DNA of 46,400 nucleotides, from the NCBI RefSeq assembly GCF_000336695.1, contig NZ_AOMC01000046.1:42957-89356 (forward strand), in the 5' to 3' direction. This document shows positions 1 through 7,952 of this stretch, one piece after another; the first letter of the stretch is position 1; every line of letters begins with the position of its first letter. The notes below the pieces were generated by a model that made no database searches, was not told the DNA's origin, and saw only the letters and a list, made by a program, of their open reading frames with translations. The translations under genes and the position numbers were made by a program. The stretch is from Halococcus morrhuae DSM 1307. Lineage in GTDB: Archaea > Halobacteriota > Halobacteria > Halobacteriales > Halococcaceae.

Positions 1-78
1 GAGATCGCGTTGATGTGTGCGGTGTACAACATTAAGGAGGCCGCAAAACAGGAAATTCCACTTCCGTCATGCGATTAA
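1..78 (+). CDS. C-terminal tail of a transposase-like protein (partial)
   Basis: Frame 1 is open from the first base to a TAA at 76-78 and gives 25 residues ending in ALMCAVYNIKEAAKQ and a short tail. A C-terminal helix with an A-x-Y-N-[IL]-K motif is common at the end of DDE transposases of the IS4/IS5/IS1182 type, so this is probably the end of an insertion-sequence gene. A contig that starts inside a repeated element is the usual result of a short-read assembly break. The catalytic core is outside the window, so the family cannot be named. Bases 79-138 show no gene. Confidence 0.4.
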   Translation, partial: EIALMCAVYNIKEAAKQEIPLPSCD

Positions 79-138
79 ACACGGCCGTACGATCACACCC
101 CGTTTGGCTATCCCACGGTGAGACGGTGAGTGGACGGG

Positions 139-507
139 CTACTGACCGACGATATCGTCTTCGAGCGCCGCGACCTCGTCGATGATGCTCTCGACGTGGG
201 GTTCCGCGACGCCGTTCGCACGCATTGCGTCGGCGAGATGGCCGGCGACGTGCGAGAACGCCGTCCCCGTGATTCCCATCCCCTCGTGGGCGCTCTGCAT
301 GTCGTCGCCGCTGTAATCGACCGGGCCGCCGGCGACGGCGCTCACGAACTGGACCTGGTGCGCGAAGAGCGCCTCCATGTCGTAGCCCTCGAAATACGGT
401 TCGAGAAGCGGGTCGTCGAGGACGCGCTCGTAGAAGTTCGCCACGACCGCTTCGACGGCTTCGCTGCCACCGATCTCCTGATACATCGAACTCCGTGCTG
501 GCATCAT
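139..507 (-). CDS. Truncated hemoglobin, group I type
   Basis: The 122-residue protein has the compact 2-on-2 globin layout: an FYERVL helix with a B10-type Tyr at residue 26, an AHQVQFV distal helix near residues 49-55, the GGP turn at 60-62 and the proximal His in SAHEGMGI at residue 74. Such proteins bind O2 or NO in the cytoplasm and are usually linked to NO detoxification or oxygen handling. Two adjacent ATG codons (507 and 504) lie about 27 bases from a TATA-like box, which supports this start over the internal Met at 486, although homologues often begin near that Met (MYQEIGG). It stands alone, downstream of a possible transposase remnant. Confidence 0.9.
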   Translation of the reverse strand: MMPARSSMYQEIGGSEAVEAVVANFYERVLDDPLLEPYFEGYDMEALFAHQVQFVSAVAGGPVDYSGDDMQSAHEGMGITGTAFSHVAGHLADAMRANGVAEPHVESIIDEVAALEDDIVGQ

Positions 508-530
508 CAGGACGAGGTGGGGGAGACGGT

Positions 531-537
531 AATAGTT
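531..537 (-). promoter_or_regulatory. TATA-like box of the hemoglobin gene
   Basis: Read on the minus strand, AACTATT lies about 27 bases before the ATG at 507, the spacing expected for a leaderless haloarchaeal transcript. Confidence 0.45.
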
Positions 538-540
538 TCA

Positions 541-556
541 CCCGAACCCGTTCGGG
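541..556. promoter_or_regulatory. Perfect 16-bp palindrome next to the hemoglobin promoter
   Basis: CCCGAACCCGTTCGGG can be read as two 7-base arms around CC (or 6-base arms around CCCG). On the minus strand it sits directly upstream of the TATA-like box, where a BRE or an activator or repressor site would be. No known regulator is matched; an operator role is inference. Confidence 0.3.
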
Positions 557-743
557 ACGAATGACTATCACAACCACGGTCCACAATACCGTCCTTCACC
601 AATCCCGCTCGCACAGATCTTCATTATACTGATATGGTGGTTCGACGGTACTGGCTCGATACCGATCGACGGGCATCGCACCGACGGCGAACGATGAGGG
701 TTCCGGCCGACGGCGAATCGGTGCTTCCCGTCGATTCGGTGGC

Positions 744-1751
744 TCACGGCTCCCGATCGCGGCTCCTCCGAACCGCGAGGAACCCGCCGAAGACGAGCGG
801 CGAGAGAACGGCCATCAGCCCGCTCCCGGCCAGCGCGCCGCCCCACGGCGTCGAGAGCACGTCGCCGGCCGACGGGAGATCGGGGTTGCCGACGACGAGC
901 AACCCCTTCATCCCGAGCTCCTCGTAGGCCGGACAGGAGTATTTCACCACCCGATTGCCGGTGAACGTCCACTCGAACGTCTCCCCGTCCGTCCCGCTGA
1001 AATCGGTCCAGAACGACTCGTCGTCGGCGACGACCGTGAGCGCCTCGCTCTCCTCCAGCCGTCGCCAGACGATCGTCGTCCCGGGATCGATGTGGATCGC
1101 CGGCGGGTCGAACGCGAAGATCCCGCCGTTGCCCGGCGCGCCCACCCCGATCTCGACGCGATCGCGACCCGTTCCGTCGACGACCTCCTCGAAACCATCG
1201 ACATCGTCGAGCCAGCCACCGTATGGCGACGACGACTCCTCACTACCGTTCTCCGCGCCGCTCCCGACGGCTGCATCGGCCCCGACGAGGACCGCCCCGC
1301 GCATCCCCATGCTCCGATGGGGTACGCAGGCGTAGTTGACCGCTCCCTTTTCCTCGAAAGTGTGCTCGAACGTGTGGCCGGCCTCGCTCGCGATCTCGCT
1401 CTCGAAGGCCCCGCTCTCGGCGACGACGTTGTGGCCGCCGCCCTCGCCGGTCCACTTCCACGTGATCGTCGTCCCGGGATCGACGCGGATGGCTGGCGGC
1501 GAGAACGCGAAGTTCCCGCCGTTACCTTTCGCGCCGACGGCCACTTCGGTCTGCTTCGTTCCCGTCTTGTCGACCACCTTTTCGAAATTGCTGACGCCGT
1601 CGAACCAGCCCGCAGCGCCGCCCTCCTGTGCGCTCGCGGTCCCTGCCGTCGCGCCGATCGCCCCGATGCCGACGGCCGTTCCGCCGGCGGCTTTCAGGAA
1701 CCCCCGTCGACCGCATCGTGCCGCGCTCGGGTCCGCTGTGGTTCCCTGCAT
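744..1751 (-). CDS. Double-cupredoxin (halocyanin-like) membrane-anchored protein
   Basis: This 335-residue exported blue-copper-type protein probably carries electrons outside the cell. A Tat signal (GRRGFLKAAGG) is followed by two related cupredoxin repeats, each starting W-x-D-x-V-x-x-F-E-x-V-V-D and containing a PPAI-x-[VI]-DPGTTI segment. The first repeat has the full type 1 ligand set: His in GGGHNVV, then Cys, His and Met in CVPHRSMGM. The second repeat keeps Cys and Met (CPAYEELGM) but has lost both His ligands, so it is unlikely to bind type 1 copper. A hydrophobic C-terminal helix ending in RRSRDREP probably anchors it. The ATG at 1751 is 5 bases after the multicopper oxidase stop; a GTG at 1760 overlapping that stop is the alternative. 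The two genes look co-transcribed. Confidence 0.85.
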   Translation of the reverse strand: MQGTTADPSAARCGRRGFLKAAGGTAVGIGAIGATAGTASAQEGGAAGWFDGVSNFEKVVDKTGTKQTEVAVGAKGNGGNFAFSPPAIRVDPGTTITWKWTGEGGGHNVVAESGAFESEIASEAGHTFEHTFEEKGAVNYACVPHRSMGMRGAVLVGADAAVGSGAENGSEESSSPYGGWLDDVDGFEEVVDGTGRDRVEIGVGAPGNGGIFAFDPPAIHIDPGTTIVWRRLEESEALTVVADDESFWTDFSGTDGETFEWTFTGNRVVKYSCPAYEELGMKGLLVVGNPDLPSAGDVLSTPWGGALAGSGLMAVLSPLVFGGFLAVRRSRDREP

Positions 1752-1756
1752 CGCGA

Positions 1757-2917
1757 TCACTTCCCGTCGTAGCCGGCATACTCCATGAGCTGGCCGAAGA
1801 TGTCGGAATCCATCGCCTCGCGGTAGACGATCGCGCCGAGCATCCCGCCGGGATAGCTGTCGCCGTTCATCACGTGGTTGACCTTGTGGCAGTGCAGGAG
1901 GTAGATGCCCGGGTCGGCGTCGGCGGTGAACTCGATCACGCGGCGCTCGGCGGGCGCGACGTTGGTGACGTCCTGATCATAGCGGGCGACCTCGGGAATC
2001 ACGCCGCCGTCGTGCTCGATCACCTCGAAGCGGTGGTTGTGGGTGTGCAGCGGGTGGGACATGTAGCCGCCGTTGACGAAGTGGACCCGAACGGTGTCGC
2101 CCTTGTCGACGATGATCGGCGAGCCGTCCTCGGGGTGGAACGAGCGTGGGGCGCTCTTGCCGTTGATCGTGAACACGTCGGGGTTGCGATCGCGCGGGCT
2201 GTACTGGGCGTCCCCGCCGGCCATCATCCGATTGAGCCGGGAGTCCCACTCCTTGACCGTCATGAAGTACTCCTTGTCGGCCGGTTCGTACCCCCTCGGG
2301 TCGACGCGGAGGATGCCGTACATCCCCATATCGATGTGGCGATGGGTCTGGTAGTGGCAGTGATAGAAGTGCGTGCCGGGGACGTTCGCCGGGATGGAGT
2401 AGGTGTGTTTCTCCCCCGGCTCGACCTGGATCCCGGTCGTGGTCGGCACGCCGTCGTTCTTCCAGGTCTTCTGTGAGCCGTGGAAGTGGACCGTGTGCGG
2501 GCGCATTCCGTCGGTGTTGTCGAGCGTCACCGCCATGTCGTTGCCCTCGGTGGTCCGGAGGATCGGTCCCGGCACGCTCGCCGGCCCGTCGTCGGCCTTG
2601 AACGCCCAGACCTGCGGAAGTTCGATCGGCCCGCCCATCGTCTCCTTCGGATGCACTGCGTGTCTGCACTGCTCGGTGGCGAGCGTCACCTCCCCGCCCT
2701 GATCGTCGACCTGGACGACCTCGGGCGGGGATGTGTACGGGAGCTTGCCGTCGCTCCCGCTCACGTTCGCCGGCGGCTCGCCGACCGTCGGGTTCGTCGC
2801 CGACTGCCGCCCGCCCGCCGTGCAGCCGGCGAGCATCGCCGTGCCGACACCACCACTCGCCGCCAGAAACTCCCGCCGTGAGATGCCCGTCCCCGGAGCG
2901 CCGATGCGGTCGGTCAT
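1757..2917 (-). CDS. Two-domain multicopper oxidase, Tat-exported lipoprotein
   Basis: The 386-residue protein begins with a Tat motif (SRREFLAAS) running into a lipobox (LAGC, Cys32), so it is probably a lipid-anchored enzyme on the outer face of the membrane. It has two cupredoxin domains with multicopper oxidase ligands: HTVHFHG at 141-147 and HCHYQTHRH at 186-194 with Met 197 or 199 in the first, and HPLHTHNH at 288-295 and HCHKVNH at 342-348 with Met 350 or 359 in the second. The HCH arrangement, rather than a lone HC, argues for an oxygen-reducing laccase-type enzyme over a NirK nitrite reductase, though haloarchaeal relatives are sometimes named nitrite reductase. The length is too short for a three-domain laccase. 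A TTTATTC box 33 bases upstream supports the ATG at 2917. The partner cupredoxin gene follows directly. Confidence 0.85.
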   Translation of the reverse strand: MTDRIGAPGTGISRREFLAASGGVGTAMLAGCTAGGRQSATNPTVGEPPANVSGSDGKLPYTSPPEVVQVDDQGGEVTLATEQCRHAVHPKETMGGPIELPQVWAFKADDGPASVPGPILRTTEGNDMAVTLDNTDGMRPHTVHFHGSQKTWKNDGVPTTTGIQVEPGEKHTYSIPANVPGTHFYHCHYQTHRHIDMGMYGILRVDPRGYEPADKEYFMTVKEWDSRLNRMMAGGDAQYSPRDRNPDVFTINGKSAPRSFHPEDGSPIIVDKGDTVRVHFVNGGYMSHPLHTHNHRFEVIEHDGGVIPEVARYDQDVTNVAPAERRVIEFTADADPGIYLLHCHKVNHVMNGDSYPGGMLGAIVYREAMDSDIFGQLMEYAGYDGK

Positions 2918-2946
2918 GATACAGTTGTACGTTCGAATGAGAGTTG

Positions 2947-2953
2947 AATAAAC
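2947..2953 (-). promoter_or_regulatory. TATA-like box of the copper operon
   Basis: TTTATTC on the minus strand lies about 33 bases before the multicopper oxidase ATG at 2917, predicting a very short leader. The rest of the gap to 3099 holds no gene. Confidence 0.45.
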
Positions 2954-3099
2954 CGCGAACCCGATTTTCATCCAGTGAGAACCGGCCCACTGGTGGTCGA
3001 TAGTGATATATATTTCCATGCCGATCTCGCACGTTTCCGTCACGATCGGCTTTCGACGAGCGCGCCATCCCGCCGACGGTCCGATAGCCGCTGCCTGAT

Positions 3100-4482
3100 T
3101 CAGACGAGCGGCGCGACCAGCTCTTCGCCAGCGTCGAGCAACGCCGCGACCCGCTCCCCGCTTTCGGCCTCGGCGTAGACCCGGAGTACGGGCTCCGTCC
3201 CGCTCGGTCGGACGAGCAGCCACGCACCGCTTTCGAGTACGGTCTTGAATCCGTCCTTGGTCACGATGTCCGCGACCGGTTCGCCTGCGACACGATCGGG
3301 CAGCCCACCCTCCAGCTCGTCGAGCACGCGCGCCTTCTCGTCGTCCGGGCAGTCGACGCTGATCTTCGACTGGTGGATCTCCCCGTGCTCGTCGAGCAGG
3401 CGATCGACACGGTCGTCGAGCGATTCCTCCCGTTCGGCGGCCGCCGCGAGCAGCGCCAGCAGCACGCCGTCCTTCTCGCGGACGTGACCGTCGACCGAGA
3501 AACCACCCGATTCCTCGCCGCCGACGAGTGCGCCCGCCTCGGCCATCGCCCGCGCGACCCACTTGAACCCGACCGCCGTCTCGACGACCGACTCGCCATG
3601 GGCCTCGGCGATCCGATCGATGAGAAACGTCGTCGAGACGGTTCGCACCGCCGGCCCCGATGCCGATTCCAGGAGGAAGTCGTACAGCGCGGCGAAAAAC
3701 AGGTTCTCGTCGAGGTGGCCCCGTTCGGGTGTCACCACGGCGAGCCGGTCGGCGTCGCCGTCGTTGGCGATGCCGAGGCTCGCGTCCCCGTTCTGGACGC
3801 GCGTCGCCAATTCGGTGAGATGTTCGGCGCTCGGTTCTGGTGGCGTGCCGCCGAAATCGGGTGCGCGCTCGCAGCGCAGGCGCTCGACCGACGCACCCGC
3901 CTCCGAGAGCAGTTCGTCGGTGACGCCACGGCCGCTGCCGTGCATGGCGTCGTAGGCGACGGTCAGGTCGTCGAGGGCGGCCTCGTCGGCGTACTCCGCC
4001 ACGAGATCGTGGGCGTGCTCGGCGTGCGAGGCGACGAAACCCGTTTCCTGGATCGTGCCCCACTCCGCTTCGGGGAGCGGTTCCGGCTCGGCGAGGTTCG
4101 CCTCGATCGATTCCGTGACTTCGGGCAGCGCGGGCGCGCCGTCGTCGGGGATGAACTTCACGCCGTTGTAGTCTGCGGGGTTGTGCGAGGCCGTGACCAT
4201 CAGCCCGCCGGCGAGGTCGCGATCGTCGATCGCCCAGGCCAGCAGCGGTGTCGGGCGATCACGTTCGGGGAGGAGGACGTCGAACCCGTTGGCCGCGAGC
4301 ACGCGCGCGAGCTCTTCGGCGAACCCACGCGAACTTTCACGGGCGTCGTAGCAGACGCCGACCGGCGCGTCGCGCCCGTCGAGATGGGTCGCGACCGCCT
4401 GGCCGACCATCCGCACACGAGGGGCGGTAAAGACGTCGAGCGTCGCCCGCCAGCCGTCGGTACCGAACGAGATAGCGTCCAT
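3100..4482 (-). CDS. Phosphoglucomutase/phosphomannomutase family protein
   Basis: At 460 residues it has the usual length and all signatures of the alpha-D-phosphohexomutase family: N-terminal FGTDGWRA, the phosphoserine loop VTASHNPADYNG, the metal loop DGDADR, the sugar-binding GEESGGF and the phosphate-binding RPSGTEP near the C terminus. It interconverts 1- and 6-phosphates of glucose or mannose (or a related hexose) in the cytoplasm. Substrate choice cannot be read from the motifs. A second, clearly different paralogue at 9383-10711 is closer to GlmM, so this copy is more likely the glucose/mannose enzyme. The GIY-YIG gene lies 36 bases upstream on the same strand. Confidence 0.9.
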   Translation of the reverse strand: MDAISFGTDGWRATLDVFTAPRVRMVGQAVATHLDGRDAPVGVCYDARESSRGFAEELARVLAANGFDVLLPERDRPTPLLAWAIDDRDLAGGLMVTASHNPADYNGVKFIPDDGAPALPEVTESIEANLAEPEPLPEAEWGTIQETGFVASHAEHAHDLVAEYADEAALDDLTVAYDAMHGSGRGVTDELLSEAGASVERLRCERAPDFGGTPPEPSAEHLTELATRVQNGDASLGIANDGDADRLAVVTPERGHLDENLFFAALYDFLLESASGPAVRTVSTTFLIDRIAEAHGESVVETAVGFKWVARAMAEAGALVGGEESGGFSVDGHVREKDGVLLALLAAAAEREESLDDRVDRLLDEHGEIHQSKISVDCPDDEKARVLDELEGGLPDRVAGEPVADIVTKDGFKTVLESGAWLLVRPSGTEPVLRVYAEAESGERVAALLDAGEELVAPLV

Positions 4483-4518
4483 ACCTCCGGTGTCGCCGCC
4501 GTGAACAAAAACTTCCCG

Positions 4519-4758
4519 TCACTCGCACAGCTGTTCTTTCCGGCTGCGCGAGAGCCCCTTGATCTCGTGTTCGCGCGACAGCGCCGCCCCTTTCAAGTCG
4601 AACGTCTCCGTGTAGCGCAGCTCGACGGGCGTCCGCCCGCGGGTGTATTTCGCGCCGGTGCCGGCGTTGTGCTCGGCCACCCGTCGCTCGACGTCGGTCG
4701 TGTAGCCGGTGTAGAGGGAGCCGTCGCTACACTCGACGATGTAGACGTGGTGGCTCAC
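4519..4758 (-). CDS. GIY-YIG domain protein (UPF0213/YhbQ-like)
   Basis: This 79-residue protein is a stand-alone GIY-YIG nuclease-fold domain: [17 protein letters not shown] carries the two Tyr-containing motifs, followed by the conserved Arg of VERRVAEHN and the Glu-containing [14 protein letters not shown]. Single-domain members of this family are widespread, and their roles (DNA processing or repair) are mostly unproven. The start is GTG at 4758 (MSHHVYIVE); no ATG fits the domain boundary. It lies 9 bases downstream of the small zinc-ribbon gene on the same strand and may share its transcript. Confidence 0.85.
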   Translation of the reverse strand: MSHHVYIVECSDGSLYTGYTTDVERRVAEHNAGTGAKYTRGRTPVELRYTETFDLKGAALSREHEIKGLSRSRKEQLCE

Positions 4759-4767
4759 GGAGGGCGT

Positions 4768-4917
4768 TCAGGCGTTTTTCGCACGCTCTTTGGCCGCCTC
4801 GGCGATGCCGGCGTTCGCCGCGCAGCCGGGACAGGCGAACAGCCGCCCGTCCTCGTCGGCGAACACCCGCTCGAACTGCTCCGAGACGTGCTCGCCACAG
4901 TAGTCACATTCTGGCAT
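4768..4917 (-). CDS. Small zinc-ribbon protein, DUF7563-like
   Basis: A 49-residue ORF starting MPECDYCGEHVS with two CxxC pairs (CDYC at residues 4-7 and CPGC around 29-32) and an Ala/Lys-rich tail. The four Cys would hold one zinc ion. It resembles the other small protein at 9228-9386 in length, in the MPEC start and in the central RVF, so both probably belong to the haloarchaeal family named DUF7563. Function is unknown; such mini zinc proteins are common in haloarchaea and some bind nucleic acid or protein partners. Confidence 0.7.
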   Translation of the reverse strand: MPECDYCGEHVSEQFERVFADEDGRLFACPGCAANAGIAEAAKERAKNA

Positions 4918-5032
4918 GTGTGGTGTGCTGGCAGTGGTTTCGCCAACGTAGATTGTAGGGTCTCACGCGGTAAATACCCTTTCCGCGGCGGTATCGGCCC
5001 TGCACAACCCTCTCCTCCGTGCCCGTCTTCGC

Positions 5033-5797
5033 TCATTTTCGTGCTCCGTCGAGCGCCCGTGCAATCAACCCTGCCTGCGCGCCCGCGACGAACCCCGCAT
5101 CGACGTTCACGGTCGTGAGCGCGGTACACGACTGGAGCGCGCCGGCGAGCGCCGCCTCACCCTCGCCTCCATAGCCGTAGCCCGAGGCGGTCGGCAAGGC
5201 GATCACCGGAACGTCGACGAGCCCGGCGATCACGGTCGGCAGCGCGCCCTCGCGCCCGGCGGCAACCACGAGTACGTCCGTTCCCCGGAGCTCGTCGAGC
5301 TCGTCGAACAGCCGATGGACGCCGGCGACGCCGACGTCGTCGTAGCGCTCGACGGTGGCTCCCATCTCGCCGACGACGGCCGCCGCCTCGCCCGCCGGCC
5401 CCGCATCGACCGTGCCGGCGGTGACGATCCCGATCGTCGCCTCCAGGACTGGCGGCTCGAAATCGGCCGTCCGCACCCGGAGGACGTTCGCCCGTGCCTC
5501 GTGATCGATCTCCGCCGTGGGTCGGTCGTCGACGAATCGGTCACGCACCGTCGTGGCGGTGTCGTCGTCGATCCTGGTGGCCAACCCTCGTCCCGTCGTT
5601 TCGAGGGCGAGATCGAGCAGTTCGTGGATCTCGTCGGTCGTCTTTCCCTCGGCGAACACCGCCTCGGGCACCCCGCTTCGTGTCTCGCGGGCGGCGTCGA
5701 ACCGTCCCGCCTCGCCCGTCGCGTAGCCCGCGAGGCGCGCCTCGGCGGTCGCTATCGAGATCTCGCCCGCCGCGAGGGCGGCCAGCGTTTCGCGCAT
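5033..5797 (-). CDS. larB: LarB, nickel-pincer cofactor biosynthesis (PurE-like) carboxylase
   Basis: LarB carboxylates and hydrolyses nicotinic acid adenine dinucleotide in the first step of nickel-pincer nucleotide synthesis, the cofactor of LarA-type racemases. The N-terminal part (LAAGEISIATAEARL...GRFDAARETRSGVPEAVFAEGKT) is the characteristic LarB leader. The C-terminal half is the PurE-like fold, with TAGTVDAGPAGEAA, DVLVVAAGREGALPTVIAGL and the loop ASGYGYGGEGEAAL. I chose ATG 5797 (MRETLAAL) because family members begin there; a GTG at 5896 would add 33 Arg/Pro-rich residues that look non-coding. LarE lies at 13472-14329, but no LarC or LarA is in the window. Confidence 0.85.
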   Translation of the reverse strand: MRETLAALAAGEISIATAEARLAGYATGEAGRFDAARETRSGVPEAVFAEGKTTDEIHELLDLALETTGRGLATRIDDDTATTVRDRFVDDRPTAEIDHEARANVLRVRTADFEPPVLEATIGIVTAGTVDAGPAGEAAAVVGEMGATVERYDDVGVAGVHRLFDELDELRGTDVLVVAAGREGALPTVIAGLVDVPVIALPTASGYGYGGEGEAALAGALQSCTALTTVNVDAGFVAGAQAGLIARALDGARK

Positions 5798-5996
5798 GCG
5801 CTCCCTGGGTGCTGGACGTACTACTCCTCGTCGTCTTTCCGACGGCCGCCCGCCGTCGACCAGCGGTCCGCTTCGGCCGTCGTCGGTAGATTCCACGACG
5901 CCGATCGTGGTATTTTCCGACCGCCGGCGTCGCCATCACCCCGGGTGACCGGATGAACCGCTTCGAGAGCGCCGATATCGAGCGATTATGGCAATA

Positions 5997-6004
5997 TTTA
6001 TAAA
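5997..6004 (+). promoter_or_regulatory. TATA box of the histone-fold gene
   Basis: TTTATAAA centred about 28 bases before the ATG at 6029 is a near-ideal archaeal TATA box and implies a leaderless transcript. Confidence 0.6.
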
Positions 6005-6028
6005 GCGCCCTTTTGAAAACGGCCCTGT

Positions 6029-6196
6029 ATGGCAGACCTGATCGTCAAAGCCGCCGTGAAGGATGAGCTGAGTGACATGAATGTCTCGTCGGACTTCTAC
6101 GATGCCCTCGACGAGGAGGTTTCGGCGCTGCTCGAAAACGCCGCCCGTCGCGCCGACGAGAACGACCGCAAGACCGTGCAGCCGCGCGACCTGTAA
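6029..6196 (+). CDS. Small histone-fold protein (DUF1931/CBF-NFY-like)
   Basis: The 55-residue protein starts MADLIVKAAVKDELSDMN and ends ENDRKTVQPRDL. The closing R-K-T-V-x-x-x-D-[LV] is the typical end of a histone-fold helix 2-loop-helix 3, and the first half matches the small DUF1931-type proteins of haloarchaea. These are shorter than the main haloarchaeal histone, which is a fused doublet. A DNA-binding role is likely by fold but unproven. A strong TATA box 28 bases upstream supports this start. Bases 6197-6366 downstream hold no gene that I can support. Confidence 0.75.
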   Translation: MADLIVKAAVKDELSDMNVSSDFYDALDEEVSALLENAARRADENDRKTVQPRDL

Positions 6197-6366
6197 GGTC
6201 GAACTCTCGATTTTCGAACTATTTTACCGCCGATCAGCGACGGCTATGGCGTGTCGAACATCAATGCAGTATCGCCAGTAGCGTCATCGCCGAACCCGTT
6301 CATCCGTTTACCGAATGGCGATGGTCACAGTCCGATTCGATCGTCAGGGCCGCGTCGCGGGACGTG

Positions 6367-7170
6367 TCATTGGATGTCCATCCGGATGAAGCGGAGCCGG
6401 CTCAGTCCCACCAAAACGACTGTGGCGGCGAGCAGGAGGGCCGCGCCGGCGACGTCGTACACACCGTCCAGCAGGATGTCGTTCGGGTCGAAGTGGGCCA
6501 TCGGGGCGACGTTCGCCAGCCAGCCGACGTCCGTCACGGGAACGAACGACTGGAAGAGATACAGCGCGAACAGCAGCCCGATGGCGGCGTTTCTCGCGGT
6601 GTCGGCGTCGTCGAGAGACACCGAGAGCGCCAGTCCGATCGCCCCACAGCAGAGCAGATACGGGATCGAGAGCGCGTGGAGGACGGCGAGCTCCGCGAGA
6701 GGAACGGTGACGTCGATGTACGCGGCAGCGAGGACGATCACCACCGGTGTGACGACGCTCGCGGTGACGATCGGGACGAGCAGCGCGAGGAACTTCTCGA
6801 ACACCACCGCGCCCCGCGAGATCGGCGCGGAGAGCAGCACGTCCATCCGGTCGGTCTCGACGTCGTCGGCGATCGACCCCGCCGCGGTGTAGGCGAGATA
6901 GATGCCGAAGAACAGGCTCCAGAACAGGGTGTAGAACTCGCCGGCGAGCAACCCCTCGGCGCTCGACAGGCTTTCGAGGCCGAACGCCTGAACGAACGGC
7001 TGTGGCAGCTGCGTGGTGAGCTGCTCGAACTGTGCGCTCGTGGCGACGTCGGACGTCACGAGCGGCGCGGTGGCGACGAACGCGAGCCCCATGAGCCCGA
7101 AGGCCGCGCTGAGGCCGAGCGCGGCGGCGATTCGTTGTTCGCCCTCGTACCGGAAGACGTCGAGCGTCAT
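6367..7170 (-). CDS. ABC-2 type transporter permease (second copy)
   Basis: A 267-residue protein with about six hydrophobic helices and the FRYEGEQR start seen in haloarchaeal ABC-2 permeases. The conserved block FFGIYLAYTAAGSIADDVETDRMDVLLSAPISRGAVVFEKF (about residues 87-127) is the usual region linking helices before the coupling segment. It overlaps the stop of the preceding permease by 4 bases (ATGA), so translation is probably coupled. It is a clear paralogue of that protein: the same length class, helix order and C-terminal R-x-I/F-R-M-D-I-x. It probably forms a heterodimer with it, driven by the ATPase at 7945-9030. The exported substrate is unknown. Confidence 0.85.
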   Translation of the reverse strand: MTLDVFRYEGEQRIAAALGLSAAFGLMGLAFVATAPLVTSDVATSAQFEQLTTQLPQPFVQAFGLESLSSAEGLLAGEFYTLFWSLFFGIYLAYTAAGSIADDVETDRMDVLLSAPISRGAVVFEKFLALLVPIVTASVVTPVVIVLAAAYIDVTVPLAELAVLHALSIPYLLCCGAIGLALSVSLDDADTARNAAIGLLFALYLFQSFVPVTDVGWLANVAPMAHFDPNDILLDGVYDVAGAALLLAATVVLVGLSRLRFIRMDIQ

Positions 7171-7952
7171 CCGATATCCATCCTCCCGAACCGAACGAGA
7201 CCGGCGAGCACCAACACCGCCGCGGCCACGAGCAGGATCGCCCCGCCCGCGAAGTCGTAGCTGCCGTCGACGAGGATCGCGGTCGGATCGATGTAGTTCA
7301 TTGGCGCGATGGTTCCCAGAACCTCGTAATCGGTGCCGATGAACACCGTTTCGAGCAGATACGTGACGACGAGGGTTCCGACGGCGGCGATCCGTGCGTG
7401 GCTCTCGTCCGTGAGGAACACCGAGAAGACGAACCCGACGGCCGCACAGCAGAGCAGGTAGGGGACGGCGAGCGCGTGCAGCACGACGAGGTTCACCGGA
7501 TCGAGCGTTTCGTCGAGGAAGCTCGCAGCCACGAAGAGCACGATCGGTGTGACCGCGTTGATCGCGAGGATCGGGAGCAGTAGCGAGAGGAACTCCTCGC
7601 CGGCGAGTCGCGTCCGCGAAACCGGCGCGGCGAGCAGGCTGTCGATCCGGCCGGACTCGATCTCGCCGGCGATCATCGAGGCCGCGTTGTACGCGAGGTA
7701 GATGCCGAGCACGAGCAGCCAGCCGACCTGGTAGAGCTCGACCGAGAGGATGCCGGAAAGGGTGTTCATGCTCTCGATGCCGAGCCCCTCCGTGAGCTGT
7801 TTGGGGAGCTCGGCGAAGAGGCTCGCCAGATCGAGGTCGGTGAACGAGGGGGCGATCGCCACGAACATCGTGCCGTAGAACGCCGCCGCGACCACGATCG
7901 TGAGCGCGAGCATCGCCCGGCGCTCGCCCTCGTAGCGCGCGACCTCAAACAT
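7167..7952 (-). CDS. ABC-2 type transporter permease (first copy)
   Basis: A 261-residue membrane protein beginning MFEVARYEGERRAMLA, with about six transmembrane helices and the block LGIYLAYNAASMIAGEIESGRIDSLLAAPVSRTRLAGEEF. It ends LVRFGRMDIG, close to the RLRFIRMDIQ end of the neighbouring permease; the pair comes from a tandem duplication. The ATG at 7952 lies inside the end of the ATPase gene, an 8-base overlap. The gene order ATPase-permease-permease on one strand indicates a complete ABC exporter of the ABC-2/NatAB-like class. Confidence 0.85.
   Translation of the reverse strand: MFEVARYEGERRAMLALTIVVAAAFYGTMFVAIAPSFTDLDLASLFAELPKQLTEGLGIESMNTLSGILSVELYQVGWLLVLGIYLAYNAASMIAGEIESGRIDSLLAAPVSRTRLAGEEFLSLLLPILAINAVTPIVLFVAASFLDETLDPVNLVVLHALAVPYLLCCAAVGFVFSVFLTDESHARIAAVGTLVVTYLLETVFIGTDYEVLGTIAPMNYIDPTAILVDGSYDFAGGAILLVAAAVLVLAGLVRFGRMDIG

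Noticed and set aside
744-2917. Copper nitrite reductase plus its electron donor
   Set aside because: The oxidase has HCH-type multicopper motifs in both domains instead of the NirK ligand spacing. The name is kept only as an alternative.
2918-4063. Minus-strand extension of the multicopper oxidase into a 768-codon frame
   Set aside because: The added part is Arg-rich and overlaps the phosphohexomutase gene in another frame. The Tat signal and TATA-like box place the start at 2917.
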